This document shows positions 52,891 through 63,379 of a stretch of 64,000 nt of DNA, piece by piece. The notes beneath the pieces are model-generated. The model had not been told where the DNA came from. It was given only the letters and a program-made list of their open reading frames with translations, and searched no databases. Position numbers and translations under genes: made by a program. Where the stretch lies: positions 32,924,853 through 32,988,852 of the forward strand of contig OY755241.1 in the NCBI GenBank assembly GCA_963576725.1, given 5' to 3'. How positions within the stretch are numbered: the stretch's first letter is position 1; every line of letters begins with the position of its first letter. The DNA comes from Azorinus chamasolen. Lineage: Eukaryota; Mollusca; Bivalvia; Cardiida; Solecurtidae.

Positions 52891-53466
52891 AATTGTTGAG
52901 TGCATAGAAAAGCATGTGATGATTTCTGTCCACCTGCAATTAGCTGGACGCCGTGTTATGCAAACAGAGTAGATCCATTTGTGTTTCGAATATTGTCACA
53001 GCGACCTCTTTATGTATATGTGCTGAATGACGATAAATTGATAAAGTGTAGACCAAGATCAGAAAAGGTTGGTCTTAACCGCTTAGATACTCACTAACTC
53101 TTGTTTTTATCTTATTGTTCTTATTGGTGCGTAAGTTTAAACTCAAATTATTTGGAAATACACAGCAGGAAAACAAGCCATTCACATATAAATAAGTGTC
53201 TCCTTAGCTGAGTCTGCATGGGGATCCTTTACGAATGCGAAGGTTAGAAGATGTTTAGTTAAATTTCGGACCTGGGTTCACCTGTAATTAGCTGGGAGTC
53301 ACGGTAGGACTGAAAAAGCAAGCTAGCTCAGAATCTGACCAATCAGATGCTTGAGAACGATCTCAGACTCAAGCAAAATGTTTTATAACCTCAGGGTCAT
53401 TTCACTACCGCAAAACACCGATACAAACAAACCATTACAAAGGATCTGTCTACTCTGCAAAAGGCG

Positions 53467-53683
53467 TTAATCCATTCCAACTTAGGCTATTTTTAGACCT
53501 AACTATTTGATTTAAATCTACCAAAAAGAGAATTAACTAGAGAAAAGGAATTTTTCAGAATTGTGTAGTTTTGAAACCAGTTCGATAAATAGACCTTTTG
53601 CTCAAGTGGAGCAAATGCTCTGTTTATCACAATGGTTTCACAAAGTGACTTTTACAGAAGCGTCAATATGCGGGAATGGGTTA
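53467..53683. mobile_element. MITE family M6, copy
   Basis: CGTTAATCCATTCCAACTTAGG at the left, palindrome GAAACCAGTTCGATAAATAG ... CTGTTTATCACAATGGTTTC at 53571-53641, and GGGAATGGGTTAAG at the right. Confidence 0.65.
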
Positions 53684-54164
53684 AGAGATGTCAGTCTCGG
53701 GACTTTTGCCAGCATGCACATGGCAAGATAATTTAGGATCACATTTCTGACTGTGACTGAATCAAAGGTGATATATTGGCATAGTGATAAATGTTATACG
53801 AATGTGTGCAGATTTATGCAATATAATCCTTACAGTAGAATGTTATGTTTAGTTTAATAAGACTGCATAATGAAGGCAGGGTGGAGAGCTAAAGAAGGAT
53901 TTTTTCCACAGTAATCCCATAAAAGGCTGGTTTAACTGTGACTGCATAGAACGGTCTCTTCATCGGACGCTAATTCCATGACCTTTCCCAGTTTTCATTG
54001 TTCGCCATTATTTTTAATGATATACGAATAACGATTGCGTGAGAAATTAATACAATTAAGTCTACTATAATTCGGAGATTTTCTGCGGCGAATGTTGCAG
54101 TGGATTTATATTTATTTCAAGAATTCTCACCAATTCCTTCCTTATTTACAAGCGTTTGTATATT

Positions 54165-54540
54165 ATTTTACAACAAAAGGCTCCGACAGTTGAACATATA
54201 TACACATGTAAGTATACTTTTTATAATAACAAAAGGCTCCAACATGAACTGATATACACCCTTAAGTATACTTTTTACAATAACAAAAGGCTCCAACATT
54301 AACTGATATACACCCTTAAGTATACTTTTTACAATAACAAAAGGCTCCAACATGAACTGATATACACCTTTAAGTATATTTTTACGATAACAAAATGCTC
54401 CAATATGAACTGATATACACCTTTAAGTATATTTTTACGATAACAAAAGGCTCCGACATGAACTGATATACACCTTTAAGTATATTTTTACGATAACAAA
54501 AGGTTCCAACAGGAACAGATATACACCTGCATTTATAGTA
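54165..54540 (+). repeat. 53-56-bp tandem repeat, seven copies
   Basis: Unit AACAAAAGGCTCCAACATGA ACTGATATACACCTTTAAGT ATATTTTTACGAT. CTCC anchors at 54181, 54237, 54291, 54345, 54398, 54451 and 54504. Confidence 0.92.
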
Positions 54541-54665
54541 TGTTACAACTATGGGCTACGATATGAAACGCGACCATACGGTTTATAAACCTGACCTACT
54601 CTGCAAAAGCGTTAAAGGGCGTCTATCTATCGACTTTTATTATTATTAGCATGTCCATGGCAACA

Positions 54666-54866
54666 TACAGTAAAATATCTCTATAACGGCCACTAAATTA
54701 CATCATATAGTTTGTGTTAAAGACAGGTGGCTGCTTAAAGCAAGGTGAAAGTTAAACAGAACGCTCCTATTGGAGCGTTCTGTTTTACTTTCACCTTGCT
54801 TTTATGTCCTAAATACAAACTAACCAACACAATTTAGTGGCCGTTTAAGAGAGTTTTTACTGTACC
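54666..54866. mobile_element. MITE family M3, complete copy
   Basis: TACAGTAAAATATCTCTATAACGG and CCGTTTAAGAGAGTTTTTACTGTA ends; inner stem AAGCAAGGTGAAAGT / ACTTTCACCTTGCTT with apex GCTCCTATTGGAGC. Confidence 0.85.
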
Positions 54867-54869
54867 CTC

Positions 54870-57320
54870 GATTCATGTTACTGAACTATGACTAAACCTG
54901 TTAAACGTTCAAGGTAATATGTTGTAAAGGTTATATTTAATAAACATTTTCCAGTCGAATGCGCGATTAAATATATGAAGGTTGATCTCTGGTTCTGGAT
55001 GAATTATCAAAATGATTTAATTTCATAACTCAGAACAAATACACTTACACACAGGAATTTTAGATTTTATCACATTTTATTTGACAATAGTCATGGGATG
55101 CAACATGAACGAATATATGCTTACATAAAATCTGTGTAGACAGCTTTTTACTATGTCAGCATTGTCCCCCTTTATCTATTAAAAATGTGATCTCTTTACA
55201 TACAGACAGTAATACTTTAATAAGACAATATTGTCTTAGATCTCCTTTTTAGGAAACCTTTTTAGAATCATAAATGGTGAGAACTATATAAATTAAACTC
55301 TGTGAAAGCTATTTCTTATTATTTGCTTTGAAGTACAGCAAATCAGTTGTTGGTCAAGGGTGAAAAGCACATAGCTTTTAAATCCTTCAGCCTTTATTAT
55401 TTATTAGATCTATTATATACATGTACTGTTTTGCTGAGTTTTGAAACTTTAGTAATGATATAGAAATCAGACTTCAGGAATACATGTCTTTCTGTGAATT
55501 ACAATAATTTGTACTATAAACGCATATAAAGCTACTTCCTGTTTAAAGGTTGACAATTGTGTAAAGAATGGCCAATATAGTTCCCCAAAATGAACAGTAT
55601 TGGGCACTACAAAATGACATGAAACAGCATATTCGCGCATAAAATGCCCTTTGATGCAAAACATAGAATGCCTCTTGTCAATCCTGCAAGATCACCCCCT
55701 TGTCCCCAGAGTCTGATTGAGGTATACACTATTTGGTGATCTTCATAATGTACATTTTATTAAAATACGACTAACCAGGCAACACATAAAAATTAAAACT
55801 TGTTAAGAAGTTGATCTGTGTCTTCACTCCTCGCAGTGCTGTATTGTTGAGTCTCTCCATGTAATAGGTTTTTATGAGACTAATCCATTATAAATACTTC
55901 AATACTAAGCCTGAACATTGTATTTTTATACTTTTTATCATTAAAGTGATAAAACCCTGTTATTTGATTTCTGGACTAGAAAACCCACATATATTATTAT
56001 TTCATTTGCTGGGTCTTTACACTACTAGTATGTTGTAATTATATATTAATATACTTAGACAGCCTTGTATATTTCCTTTTACACATTTTAGGAATCAATT
56101 ACCTGGGCAACAATTGGCTCTGACCTTGACCCCAATATTGTAAAAACATTGTCAGTTGGCATTATGAAAAACATAAAATAAGGTGGACAGGTCCATCTTG
56201 GGATGACAGTGTCACATACCCCTTTTAGGCACTTTGGCCTGTCCTTTGACCTCCATTTTGTTTAAAACTTGTCCGGAACATATCTCCTAAAGTAATTTAA
56301 GTTGAGAACGTAAATATGGGGAGTTTGTGCATCTTGCGATGGTGGGGTACCACGTATCCTTTATAAGGCATTCACATTGACCTTTACCTTTAACCTCCGT
56401 GTTGTGAAAATATTGTCCAGATCATTTCTCACTTCTTCACTCAGTAATATCTAACTTTGGATTGTTTTTATCACATAACCCTTGTGAAATAGAAATTGAA
56501 TAGGGCTATAGCTGACGGCCATTACGGCGACTGTGTACAAACAGCGTACTAATACAGCAGACGATGCACATGAGTGAATCGGTCATGCAACGCTAGGATT
56601 AGGTAACGAATAAATAGCATCATGCATTGGTTCTGCGTATTCGGATATTCGCTTCAAGATCCACTAACGACCGGTTTCAAGCGGCTAATTTGCAAAACAC
56701 ACGAACTTGTGAATTTCTGCGGTTTACGCCACTCTGTTTCGGCACTCCCGTACTGCAGATTATGTGATAAATAGTATTATGGAAGATGATATACGTGATT
56801 ATTCGTATTTGATGCACAAAATGTAGGGAACCCGATATTTCAATATTTTAATGGACATCTTAATTTGTCTCCAATAGTAGGTAGTATTAAACGTTAAGTC
56901 AATTGATACTATTCTATGATTAGCTATGGTTATAGCGTAACAGCGGGGGGACCCAATGTTGAGACAGGGGGTTGGGGCAGAGTGAACTTTGCCCCCTAAA
57001 CCCACTCCCATCCCAATAGATCTCGTCCAACATAAAAAATGAAAACAATATGAAAAAGACACAAAGAAAAGCGAAAGGAATATAAAATTTGCACTTCCTG
57101 TTGTTAGTAAATGATTTGTTTTCGTACCTGCAATTAATTACAGCTTTTTGATTCCGCATAAACTATCAATAAAGTCTATAATTTAGCCACGTTCAGCGGT
57201 AAACAATCGGATCATTCGTAACGTCTCAGCTATTTCCGCCAGGGTACGGAATATAAATATCGGAACACCTCAGCTATTTCTACGAAAATTATTCCGAACT
57301 CGGACGGAATACGGCGAGTA
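54870..57320. other. Stretch with no recognised gene
   Basis: AT-rich. The only structure noted is two diverged copies of a roughly 115-bp unit at about 56100-56440 (CACATACCCCTTTTAGGCA / CACGTATCCTTTATAAGGCA, followed by TTGACC-rich sequence), reminiscent of the H-type minisatellites. Open frames here are short and unrelated to known families. Confidence 0.5.
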
Positions 57321-57323
57321 GTT

Positions 57324-58016
57324 GCGATTGGCACCATATTTGTCTTTTTCTACATGTGTTTAAAACTATGGAACGCCATTCTGCCATGCTAATTGCTTAA
57401 TACAAAATGCGAAATGCTTTTTGCCAATTGTATAAATTGCTAGTAAATGTTCCAAATGATGGATGTAAATGACAAATGCCAAATGCTTATTGCTAAATGC
57501 ATGTTTGCACTACTAGCATTACGATTGGCACCATATTTGTCTTTTTCTACATGTGTTTAAAACTATGGAACGCCATTCTGCCATGCTAATTGCTTAATAC
57601 AAAATGCGAAATGCTTTTTGCCAATTGTATAAATTGCTAGTGAATGTTCCAAATGATGGATGTAAATGACAAATGCGAAATGCCAAATGCTTATTGCTAA
57701 ATGCATGTTTGCACTACTAGCATTGAACAGCGCTATTTTTAAAGTAACTGTACATCTGCTAAATGCGTGTTTATTTACATTAAAGCTTATTACTTATTGC
57801 ACAAATTAAATTAATAATGGCGCTGTTCAATGCTAGTAGTGCAAACATGCATTTAACAATAAGCATGTCGCATTTCGCATTTGTCATTTACATCCATCAT
57901 TTGGAACATTCCGTTTCTTTCCCGAGCAATTTACACGATTGGCAAAAAGCATTTCGCATTTTGCATTTAGCATTTCGCATTAAGCATTTAGCAAATAGCA
58001 TGGCAGAATGGCTGTA
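57324..58016. repeat. Three-copy repeat: tandem direct pair plus inverted copy
   Basis: The block from GATTGGCACCATATTTGTC to GCACTACTAGCATT occurs at 57326-57521 and 57522-57725. An inverted, diverged copy lies at 57823-58016. A central spacer is bordered by CTAGCATTGAACAGCGC (about 57716) and GCGCTGTTCAATGCTAG (about 57819). Blocks are rich in the word AAATGCGAAATGC. Confidence 0.88.
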
Positions 58017-58555
58017 ACATAACACTTATGTTACTGGTTAAAGGTTAAATGGGTATGGACTGTGTGAACGTATACATGCAGTGTATATATATTGATCAAT
58101 ATGTCAATAATACAAGTTATATAGTGCAGCTGTCAAATAAGTCTAGACATTGAGTATGTTGAGCAGAGCAGTGGATATATATACTAGAGAGAGGTAGTTG
58201 ACCGAGAGGGAGTTGGAGAGATATAGACCATGTATGTTAGTAAGAGATCACGATACGAAGAATAAAACATGTAGAAAAGATATAGAGGCTAAGTTGCTGA
58301 TTACGCCACACGGGCGTTTTATGGTGCCACGTGACACAGGATTCTGGATCCGTCGCGGAAAAATGTCGAAGTACGGGTAAGTCATTTCACTTTGTGGCTT
58401 GTGGTGTTGTTTTGATCTGTAATAATGACGGAAATTAGATTGACTCAGACTTTGGAAAGTTCAGCAAATCCATTAGAAAATGTATCAGCACAAATGTAAA
58501 CTTCACTTTTTGGTGGAAAGAATTCGAATCATGGATAAGAAATATAGACAACTTT

Positions 58556-59209
58556 GTGTTAGTTAACAATATTTCAGAATCAAAGAAAAACTTAATTGCT
58601 TTAAGATCCAGTACAGGGATTGTGTCAGAATTCATACAAAAACGTTTACAAAGTAATCAATATTTAAGTTGGCAACAGTTGAAAAATGAGTTGGAAAATC
58701 TTTTTGGAGAAGTAACAGATGAATATCATAATTTTTCACTACTAAGCAATATTAAACAACTAAGAGGTGAAATTGTACAGATTTTTGCAGAGAGAATACA
58801 TGTACAGGTTTTGGCAAAAAGAGCTTATGAAAATTTTGAGCAAAATACAGAAGTATTTGAACATCAATTAATTTGGTTTTTCACAGAGGGGTTAATTGAT
58901 AAGGATATTAGGGGATATCTGATAAGAAAAAATCCTAAATCTTTTAAAAATGCAATAGAAATAGCTGTAGGCGAACAGAATATCGGAGAAAAAATTAGAT
59001 TAAGATCTAGGGGAAAAGTTAACAAAAGAGAGATTGTACGATCTAAACGGAAACGGAAACGAGAGAAAAGAAAATTGTCAATCAATAATATCAAATCGGA
59101 AACGGTGCGCGTAAACAAAGAGTATACGCATGCGCGTAGGGTCAAAACACGATGCTGGTTTTGTGGCAAGATCGGTCACGTGAAATTTGAGTGTAAAGAG
59201 TTCCGATAG
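58556..59209 (+). CDS. Retroelement Gag-like protein with CCHC zinc knuckle (relic)
   Basis: 217 codons from the first in-frame ATG; homology probably starts earlier, because an ATG at 58425 opens a short frame and the downstream frame extends upstream through WWKEFESWIRNID, implying a frameshift near 58490. The middle resembles retrotransposon Gag capsid (LSWQQLKNELENLFGEV, LLSNIKQLRGE, FFTEGLIDKDIRGYLI). A basic stretch (KRKRKREKRK) precedes the knuckle CWFCGKIGHVKFEC, spacing C-x2-C-x4-H-x4-C, at residues about 199-212. Such proteins package element RNA. Confidence 0.75.
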   Translation: MLVNNISESKKNLIALRSSTGIVSEFIQKRLQSNQYLSWQQLKNELENLFGEVTDEYHNFSLLSNIKQLRGEIVQIFAERIHVQVLAKRAYENFEQNTEVFEHQLIWFFTEGLIDKDIRGYLIRKNPKSFKNAIEIAVGEQNIGEKIRLRSRGKVNKREIVRSKRKRKREKRKLSINNIKSETVRVNKEYTHARRVKTRCWFCGKIGHVKFECKEFR

Positions 59210-59404
59210 TTGATGAATAGGTCGAAAAGCAGACATTCGGAAAACTCGGACGTTTCCGTCATAACGAGATCGGTGCTCGGAAACAAAATAATGTAGGATC
59301 ATATAATGTTACTGCAAATAAGGAAATACCAAATTCATGCCTAATCAAGATAGGAAAACAAACAGGTTAGAAGTTTGATAGATACAGGAACCTCCGTGAG
59401 TGTA

Positions 59405-60741
59405 CGAGGGGTGTTCCATAAATAATGTCATCTGTGCTTTATTTCGCGGAAATCGTGCAATTCATGCACAACACCACCGCGTGTCGATTGAGTGATCACT
59501 GGCTCGTGACACAGGTAAATATCTCGTCGACACGTTCACTTGCCTCGGTACAGTGTACATCGTTTCATAGCCTATTCGTTAGACTATACACAAAATGACA
59601 GGAAAACGAGCTGAAAATGTTCTTGAAATTATGGCCTATATAAAAGGTAGGTCATTACTCGGCATAAAGGCTGTAGATATTCACCGCGAGGTGTGTGACA
59701 TTTATGGGGAGGGCCGAATGTCCCACAGGACTGTTTGTAGGTGGGTAGCTAAATTTAGTGCTTGGCAGCAGCAACTGAAAGATGCTTCTCGCCCAGGTCG
59801 TCCTGCAACAACTACGACCAAAGGTAACATAGAAAAATCCGAAATATCCTCAAAACTGATGCTCGATTCACCGTAAGACAATTGGCTCGAATGACAAACT
59901 TGTCGTTAGCAAGAGTTCATGCAATTATTGAAGAAACACCTAAAAGTTAGAAAGATAAATGCAAGATAGATACCCCATTTGTTAACGGATGAGCAAAAGA
60001 AGATGCGTGTAACAATGGCAAAAAAACTTCTCAAAATGTACCCAAAATATAGTAAAAAGGCTTTTGATAATATAGTCACTGGTGATGAGACCTGGGTGTA
60101 TTATTTTGAACCAAAGCGGAAGGTTTCCAACCGAATATGGGCCACTAAAAATGCCAGACGCCCAAGTATTGTCAAACGAATACGAACGGTAAAGAAGGTT
60201 TTGTATGCTATTTTTTCACTAATAAGGGTCCAGCTATTCAAATCCCGGTGCCAAAAGGCAGAACGGTCACAGGCAAGTTCTATAAAAACGTTGTTCTGAG
60301 AAAATTGAAGAACTACTACAAAAGTAGCCGCCCCAAAACAGGACTTAAGTATGTCCGACGTTTGCATGATAATGCACCCGCTCACAAGGCACGTATTATG
60401 ACTGACTTTTTGGAGTCAGAGAAGGTTACCGTCCTTCCGCACCCTCCGTATTCGCCAGACTTGCCCCCCTGCGACTACTTTCTCTTTCCAAAACTTAAAT
60501 ATCATTTATCTGGAAGGAGATACAATTCGAGAAATGTCCTTGGATCTGCTGTTTATCAGTGTCTGATGGGTGTCCCCATTGAAGAGTATGAAAAATGCTT
60601 CCAAAAGTGGATTGACCGGCTAAAAAGGTGTATTCTGGCTGGCGGAGAGTATTTTGAAGGGCAGAGCAAATTAAAATGAACAGAAGCACTTCCGCTATAT
60701 GAGCACCGATGCAAGTGACATTATTTTTGGAACACCCCTCG
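59405..60741 (+). mobile_element. Mariner transposon, 1337 bp, with TA target duplication
   Basis: Terminal inverted repeats: left CGAGGGGTGTTCCATAAATA at 59405 and right TATTTTTGGAACACCCCTCG ending 60741, about 25 bp with one or two mismatches. TA at 59403-59404 and 60742-60743. Size is typical of mariner elements. Ends are well preserved but the transposase is frameshifted, so it would need a helper to move. Confidence 0.93.
59595..60679 (+). pseudogene. Mariner transposase, frameshifted
   Basis: Three open pieces in different frames: 59595-59876 (helix-turn-helix part, LGIKAVDIHREVCDIYGEGR, HRTVCRWVAKF), 59979 to about 60228 (LTDEQKKMRV, VTGDETWVYYFEP) and 60248-60679 (PKGRTVTGKFYKNVV, LHDNAPAHKARI, YSPDLPPCDYFLFPKLKYHL). 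The DDE/D triad residues (GDET, HDNAPAH, PPCDYF; D-x34-D spacing) are all present, but at least two frameshifts separate the pieces. Confidence 0.88.
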
Positions 60742-61174
60742 TATTACATAAAAGAAATTTTGATTCAATTAAGCCTAAAATACCACTGTCTAAAACACAC
60801 ATTACACTGGAGTCTGCTTCAGGTGGTAATTTACAGGTTGTAGGGTGTGCGAATTTGAAAATTAAAGTAAGCAAGCTATATTTAGACCACACGTTTGTAA
60901 TTGTCAATAACCTAAACAGAAATTGTATTATAGGAAGAGATTTTTTAGCCGCAAATAGCTGTAGAATTTATTTTGATCTAAACTGTATTAGAATTAAAGA
61001 AGAATATGTTCCGTTGGAAGATGACAGATGTATAGCATCAATAATTAGACTAAATAAGACTACAATTCTCAAACCGCAAACTATAAATCAAGTTCAAGGA
61101 AAACTTAAAGCTAATCCTAGTATAGAAAATAATTGTGACTATGAATGGAAAAGTAGTAAAGTCAAGCAGGCAAA

Positions 61175-61253
61175 GCCACATGCAAGACGCAACCACCACC
61201 AAAACACCGATAGACAGCATGTCACACACACACACACACACACACACACCCAA

Positions 61254-61291
<38 letters not shown>

Positions 61292-61690
61292 AATGAACAC
61301 AGAAAACACCAAAAGACACACAAGAAACAGGGACAAACGTTCCAGAACATGAAAAAAACACAAGCACAAAGACGCAAGGCAAACAAAAGGAAGGGTGACA
61401 AAGAGAGTACCGCCTTGGCACGGTCAGCAGCAAAAACACCACTGGGGGTTTAAACCGGTTTACGGACGTCCTAACCTCACACTTCTCTCAAAGTCACCCT
61501 AGCTTTACAAATATTGTAAATAAAGGTATCCCCGCTGGACTTACCCACAACATAGACGACGGTGAACACAGGACAACATGTAAAACATAGCATAATAACT
61601 GTGACAATCCGTCAAATATGTACTCAATGACTTTGCTGAAGTCAGAGGACCTGCAGGTAAGCCGTTAAGGGCACGACAGGGAAAAAGTAA
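61175..61690 (+). repeat. Dispersed repeat R3 copy inserted in the retroelement, with (CA)n
   Basis: GACAAAGAGAGTACCGCCTTGG, CACGGTCAGCAGCAAAAACACC, GGGGGTTTAAACCGGTTTACGG and TGTACTCAATGACTTTGCTGA match 37690-38000. A (CA)n microsatellite at 61223-61290 is in its left part. Retroelement pol sequence resumes to the right. Confidence 0.65.
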
Positions 61691-61699
61691 TACATGAAG

Positions 61700-61908
61700 T
61701 TTGTTCAGTGGAAACAGGGTATATTTCAGAAGAACCTAACTTACAAATAGCGCCCGCTTTGGTACATTTAAGAAAAAATAGAATTGTTCCGATAATTATC
61801 GCAAATGAGTCAGGCAAAACAATTAAATTAAAAAGAGGCTGCATAATCGCTAAGGTTAAATCTAATCAGGAGAATATGATAGAGTCGGTTTTCAATAAGG
61901 AAAAATGA
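61700..61908 (+). pseudogene. Retroelement Pol fragment (protease-RT linker)
   Basis: 66 codons with LQIAPALVHLRKNRIVPIII and ANESGKTIKLKRGCIIAKVK, the beta-strand linker usually found between protease and reverse transcriptase of Gypsy-like elements. Ends at a TGA; no RT follows. Confidence 0.55.
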
Positions 61909-62040
61909 GGAGTATTTAACTATTCACAAACCGATTTTAAATAGTCTGTCTGATATAAATACACCCTCGAAAATGTCTTATGGTTGAAACGTGTACAGAG
62001 TATAGTACTTTATTGTTTGTAAAAACAGAGTAGAGTATTT

Positions 62041-62765
62041 TTGTGGTTTGTAAAAGAGTATAAACTAGGCGTATACCTTTAAAAGGTACACTTTACAATG
62101 TTACGTAATAAACGTAAGATAGACCCGACAGACGTGTCGCGGTTTAGTCAGTTATGATTGAGAAATTAATCAGGATCGTGTAAATAAGATAAAAAGCTAT
62201 TTGAGTAAAGTGTTGTAAATAGATTTTAATGAAGAACTATATTTGATTTTATTGCTATTACAAACATTGTATGGTAAAGGGTTATATGAACAATTTGTAG
62301 TGGACGCCGAAGTGTATTTCTCAACATTGAAGTTTGGCAACCATTGTAGTAATTATGTCATTTTAATTATCTTATTATTGCTTTTAATATTTTTTTAAGG
62401 TGAAACTATACAGTTTGTAACTTGAACTCCCTATTATGTATACATCTTATTTATATATATTTTATTCCTAAACGATTAATTATTAAAGTGTTTGTTTGTA
62501 ATACATATTTTCAGTATATAGGATTTTAACATTATCTTACTTATTAAGATAATTCTTGTCATCTTAAAGTGAACTGTCGGCGTCCACTACAAATTTTTCA
62601 TATAACCCTTTACCATACAATGTTTGTACACGAGTATAAACTAGGCGTATACCTTTAAAAGGTACTCTTTACAATGCTACGTAATAAACGTAAGATAGAC
62701 CCGACAGACAATGACATAATTACTACAATGGTTGCCAAACTTCAATGTTGAGAAATACATTTTTT
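62041..62765. repeat. Interlocked inverted repeats with a direct repeat
   Basis: Arm 1: 62260-62310 against 62577-62627 (51 bp, one mismatch). Arm 2: 62311-62362 against 62710-62761 (52 bp, nearly perfect). The two arms cross rather than nest. Direct repeat TATAAACTAGGCGTATACC...CCCGACAGAC at 62050-62137 and 62636-62709 lies between the right partners. AT-rich interior, no coding. Confidence 0.85.
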
Positions 62766-63244
62766 TATATAGATTACAAACAAAAGGAATACGTTTCATT
62801 GAGAAAATTAATTTCAATTTAAGTATTAAACATATTTGATATAGAACTTAATTACAAAGTCTGTGTTGATCTAGTTTTAAGTCATACAGCGGATCGAAAT
62901 CTCGACGAGTTTACCGGTGAAATGACAAAGCCGAAAAACAGCAAGACTAATAAATGCATATACAAACTTTTGGTCACCACTAGCAACGCCAAAAACTGTG
63001 ACATACGAATAGACCTGGAGGCAAAATCAATGGAAAAACACATTGCACCTTAAAATATACAATCTGTTTTTATACCTGTGTTACCTGTAAAATTGCGAAC
63101 TTTAGTATCCATGCAAATCACCAGTGGGCATAAATCATGGAGTACACAGTTGATCAGAGGAAGAAATGTCGAGGAGACGCATGAGCGATTACGTAATCGA
63201 GTTTACACAACAGTTATACCTGCAGTGAGTTCAGTAAAGGATAA

Positions 63245-63323
63245 CGGTTGCAACCGATTGCTACCGATTGCAATCGGTGTTAACTGAACGTTCCGTAAGT
63301 CGATTACATTCGCAACCGGTTGC
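63245..63323. promoter_or_regulatory. Cluster of short perfect palindromes
   Basis: CGGTTGCAACCG (63245-63256), ACCGATTGCAATCGGT (63263-63278) and GCAACCGGTTGC (63312-63323). AACCGGTT is the consensus of Grainyhead-type factors. They lie 40-120 bases before the possible first exon at 63361. Confidence 0.4.
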
Positions 63324-63360
63324 AATCACTCCAAGGAGGTAGAGTGCGAAGAAAAACAAA

Positions 63361-63371
63361 ATGGCGGAGGG
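63361..63371 (+). CDS. Possible first coding exon of a gene continuing beyond the window
   Basis: AAACAAAATGGCGGAGG followed by GTAAGT, that is a start codon in good context, three to four codons (MAEG) and a consensus donor. No downstream exon is visible to 64000, so this rests only on the signal strings. Confidence 0.25.
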
Positions 63372-63379
63372 GTAAGTTT

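Larger units (their letters stand above)
59374..61150 (+). pseudogene. Retroelement aspartic protease region, interrupted by a mariner
   Basis: The active-site triad D-T-G is encoded at 59381-59389. The frame is broken by the mariner after codon 59402-59404 and continues in the matching frame from 60744, ending the domain with CIIGRDFL near 60930. The intact frame on both sides suggests the protease gene was not much decayed when the mariner arrived. The element upstream (gag) already has a shift. Confidence 0.75.
58019..61908 (+). mobile_element. Decayed Gag-Pol retroelement (LTR-type), with two later insertions
   Basis: In order: a possible LTR/leader (58019-58420, with AATAAA at 58261 and a primer-binding-site-like TGGTGCCACGTGAC at 58322), gag with zinc knuckle, an aspartic protease region, and the start of pol. 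A mariner and repeat R3 are inserted. No reverse transcriptase or second LTR was found to the right, so it is truncated. Ty3/Gypsy-like by the Gag-protease order and linker; not certain. Confidence 0.65.

Noticed and set aside
54168..54353. Repeat peptide MLEPFVIVKSILKGVYQ
   Set aside because: It is the 53-56-bp tandem array read on the minus strand; the unit length varies and breaks the frame after three copies.
61050..61442. Cys/Val-rich minus-strand frames of 130 and 76 codons
   Set aside because: Product of the (CA)n microsatellite in R3.
58019..62760. Complete, possibly active LTR retrotransposon
   Set aside because: No reverse transcriptase, integrase or matching second LTR was seen; gag is frameshifted and two insertions interrupt the coding region.
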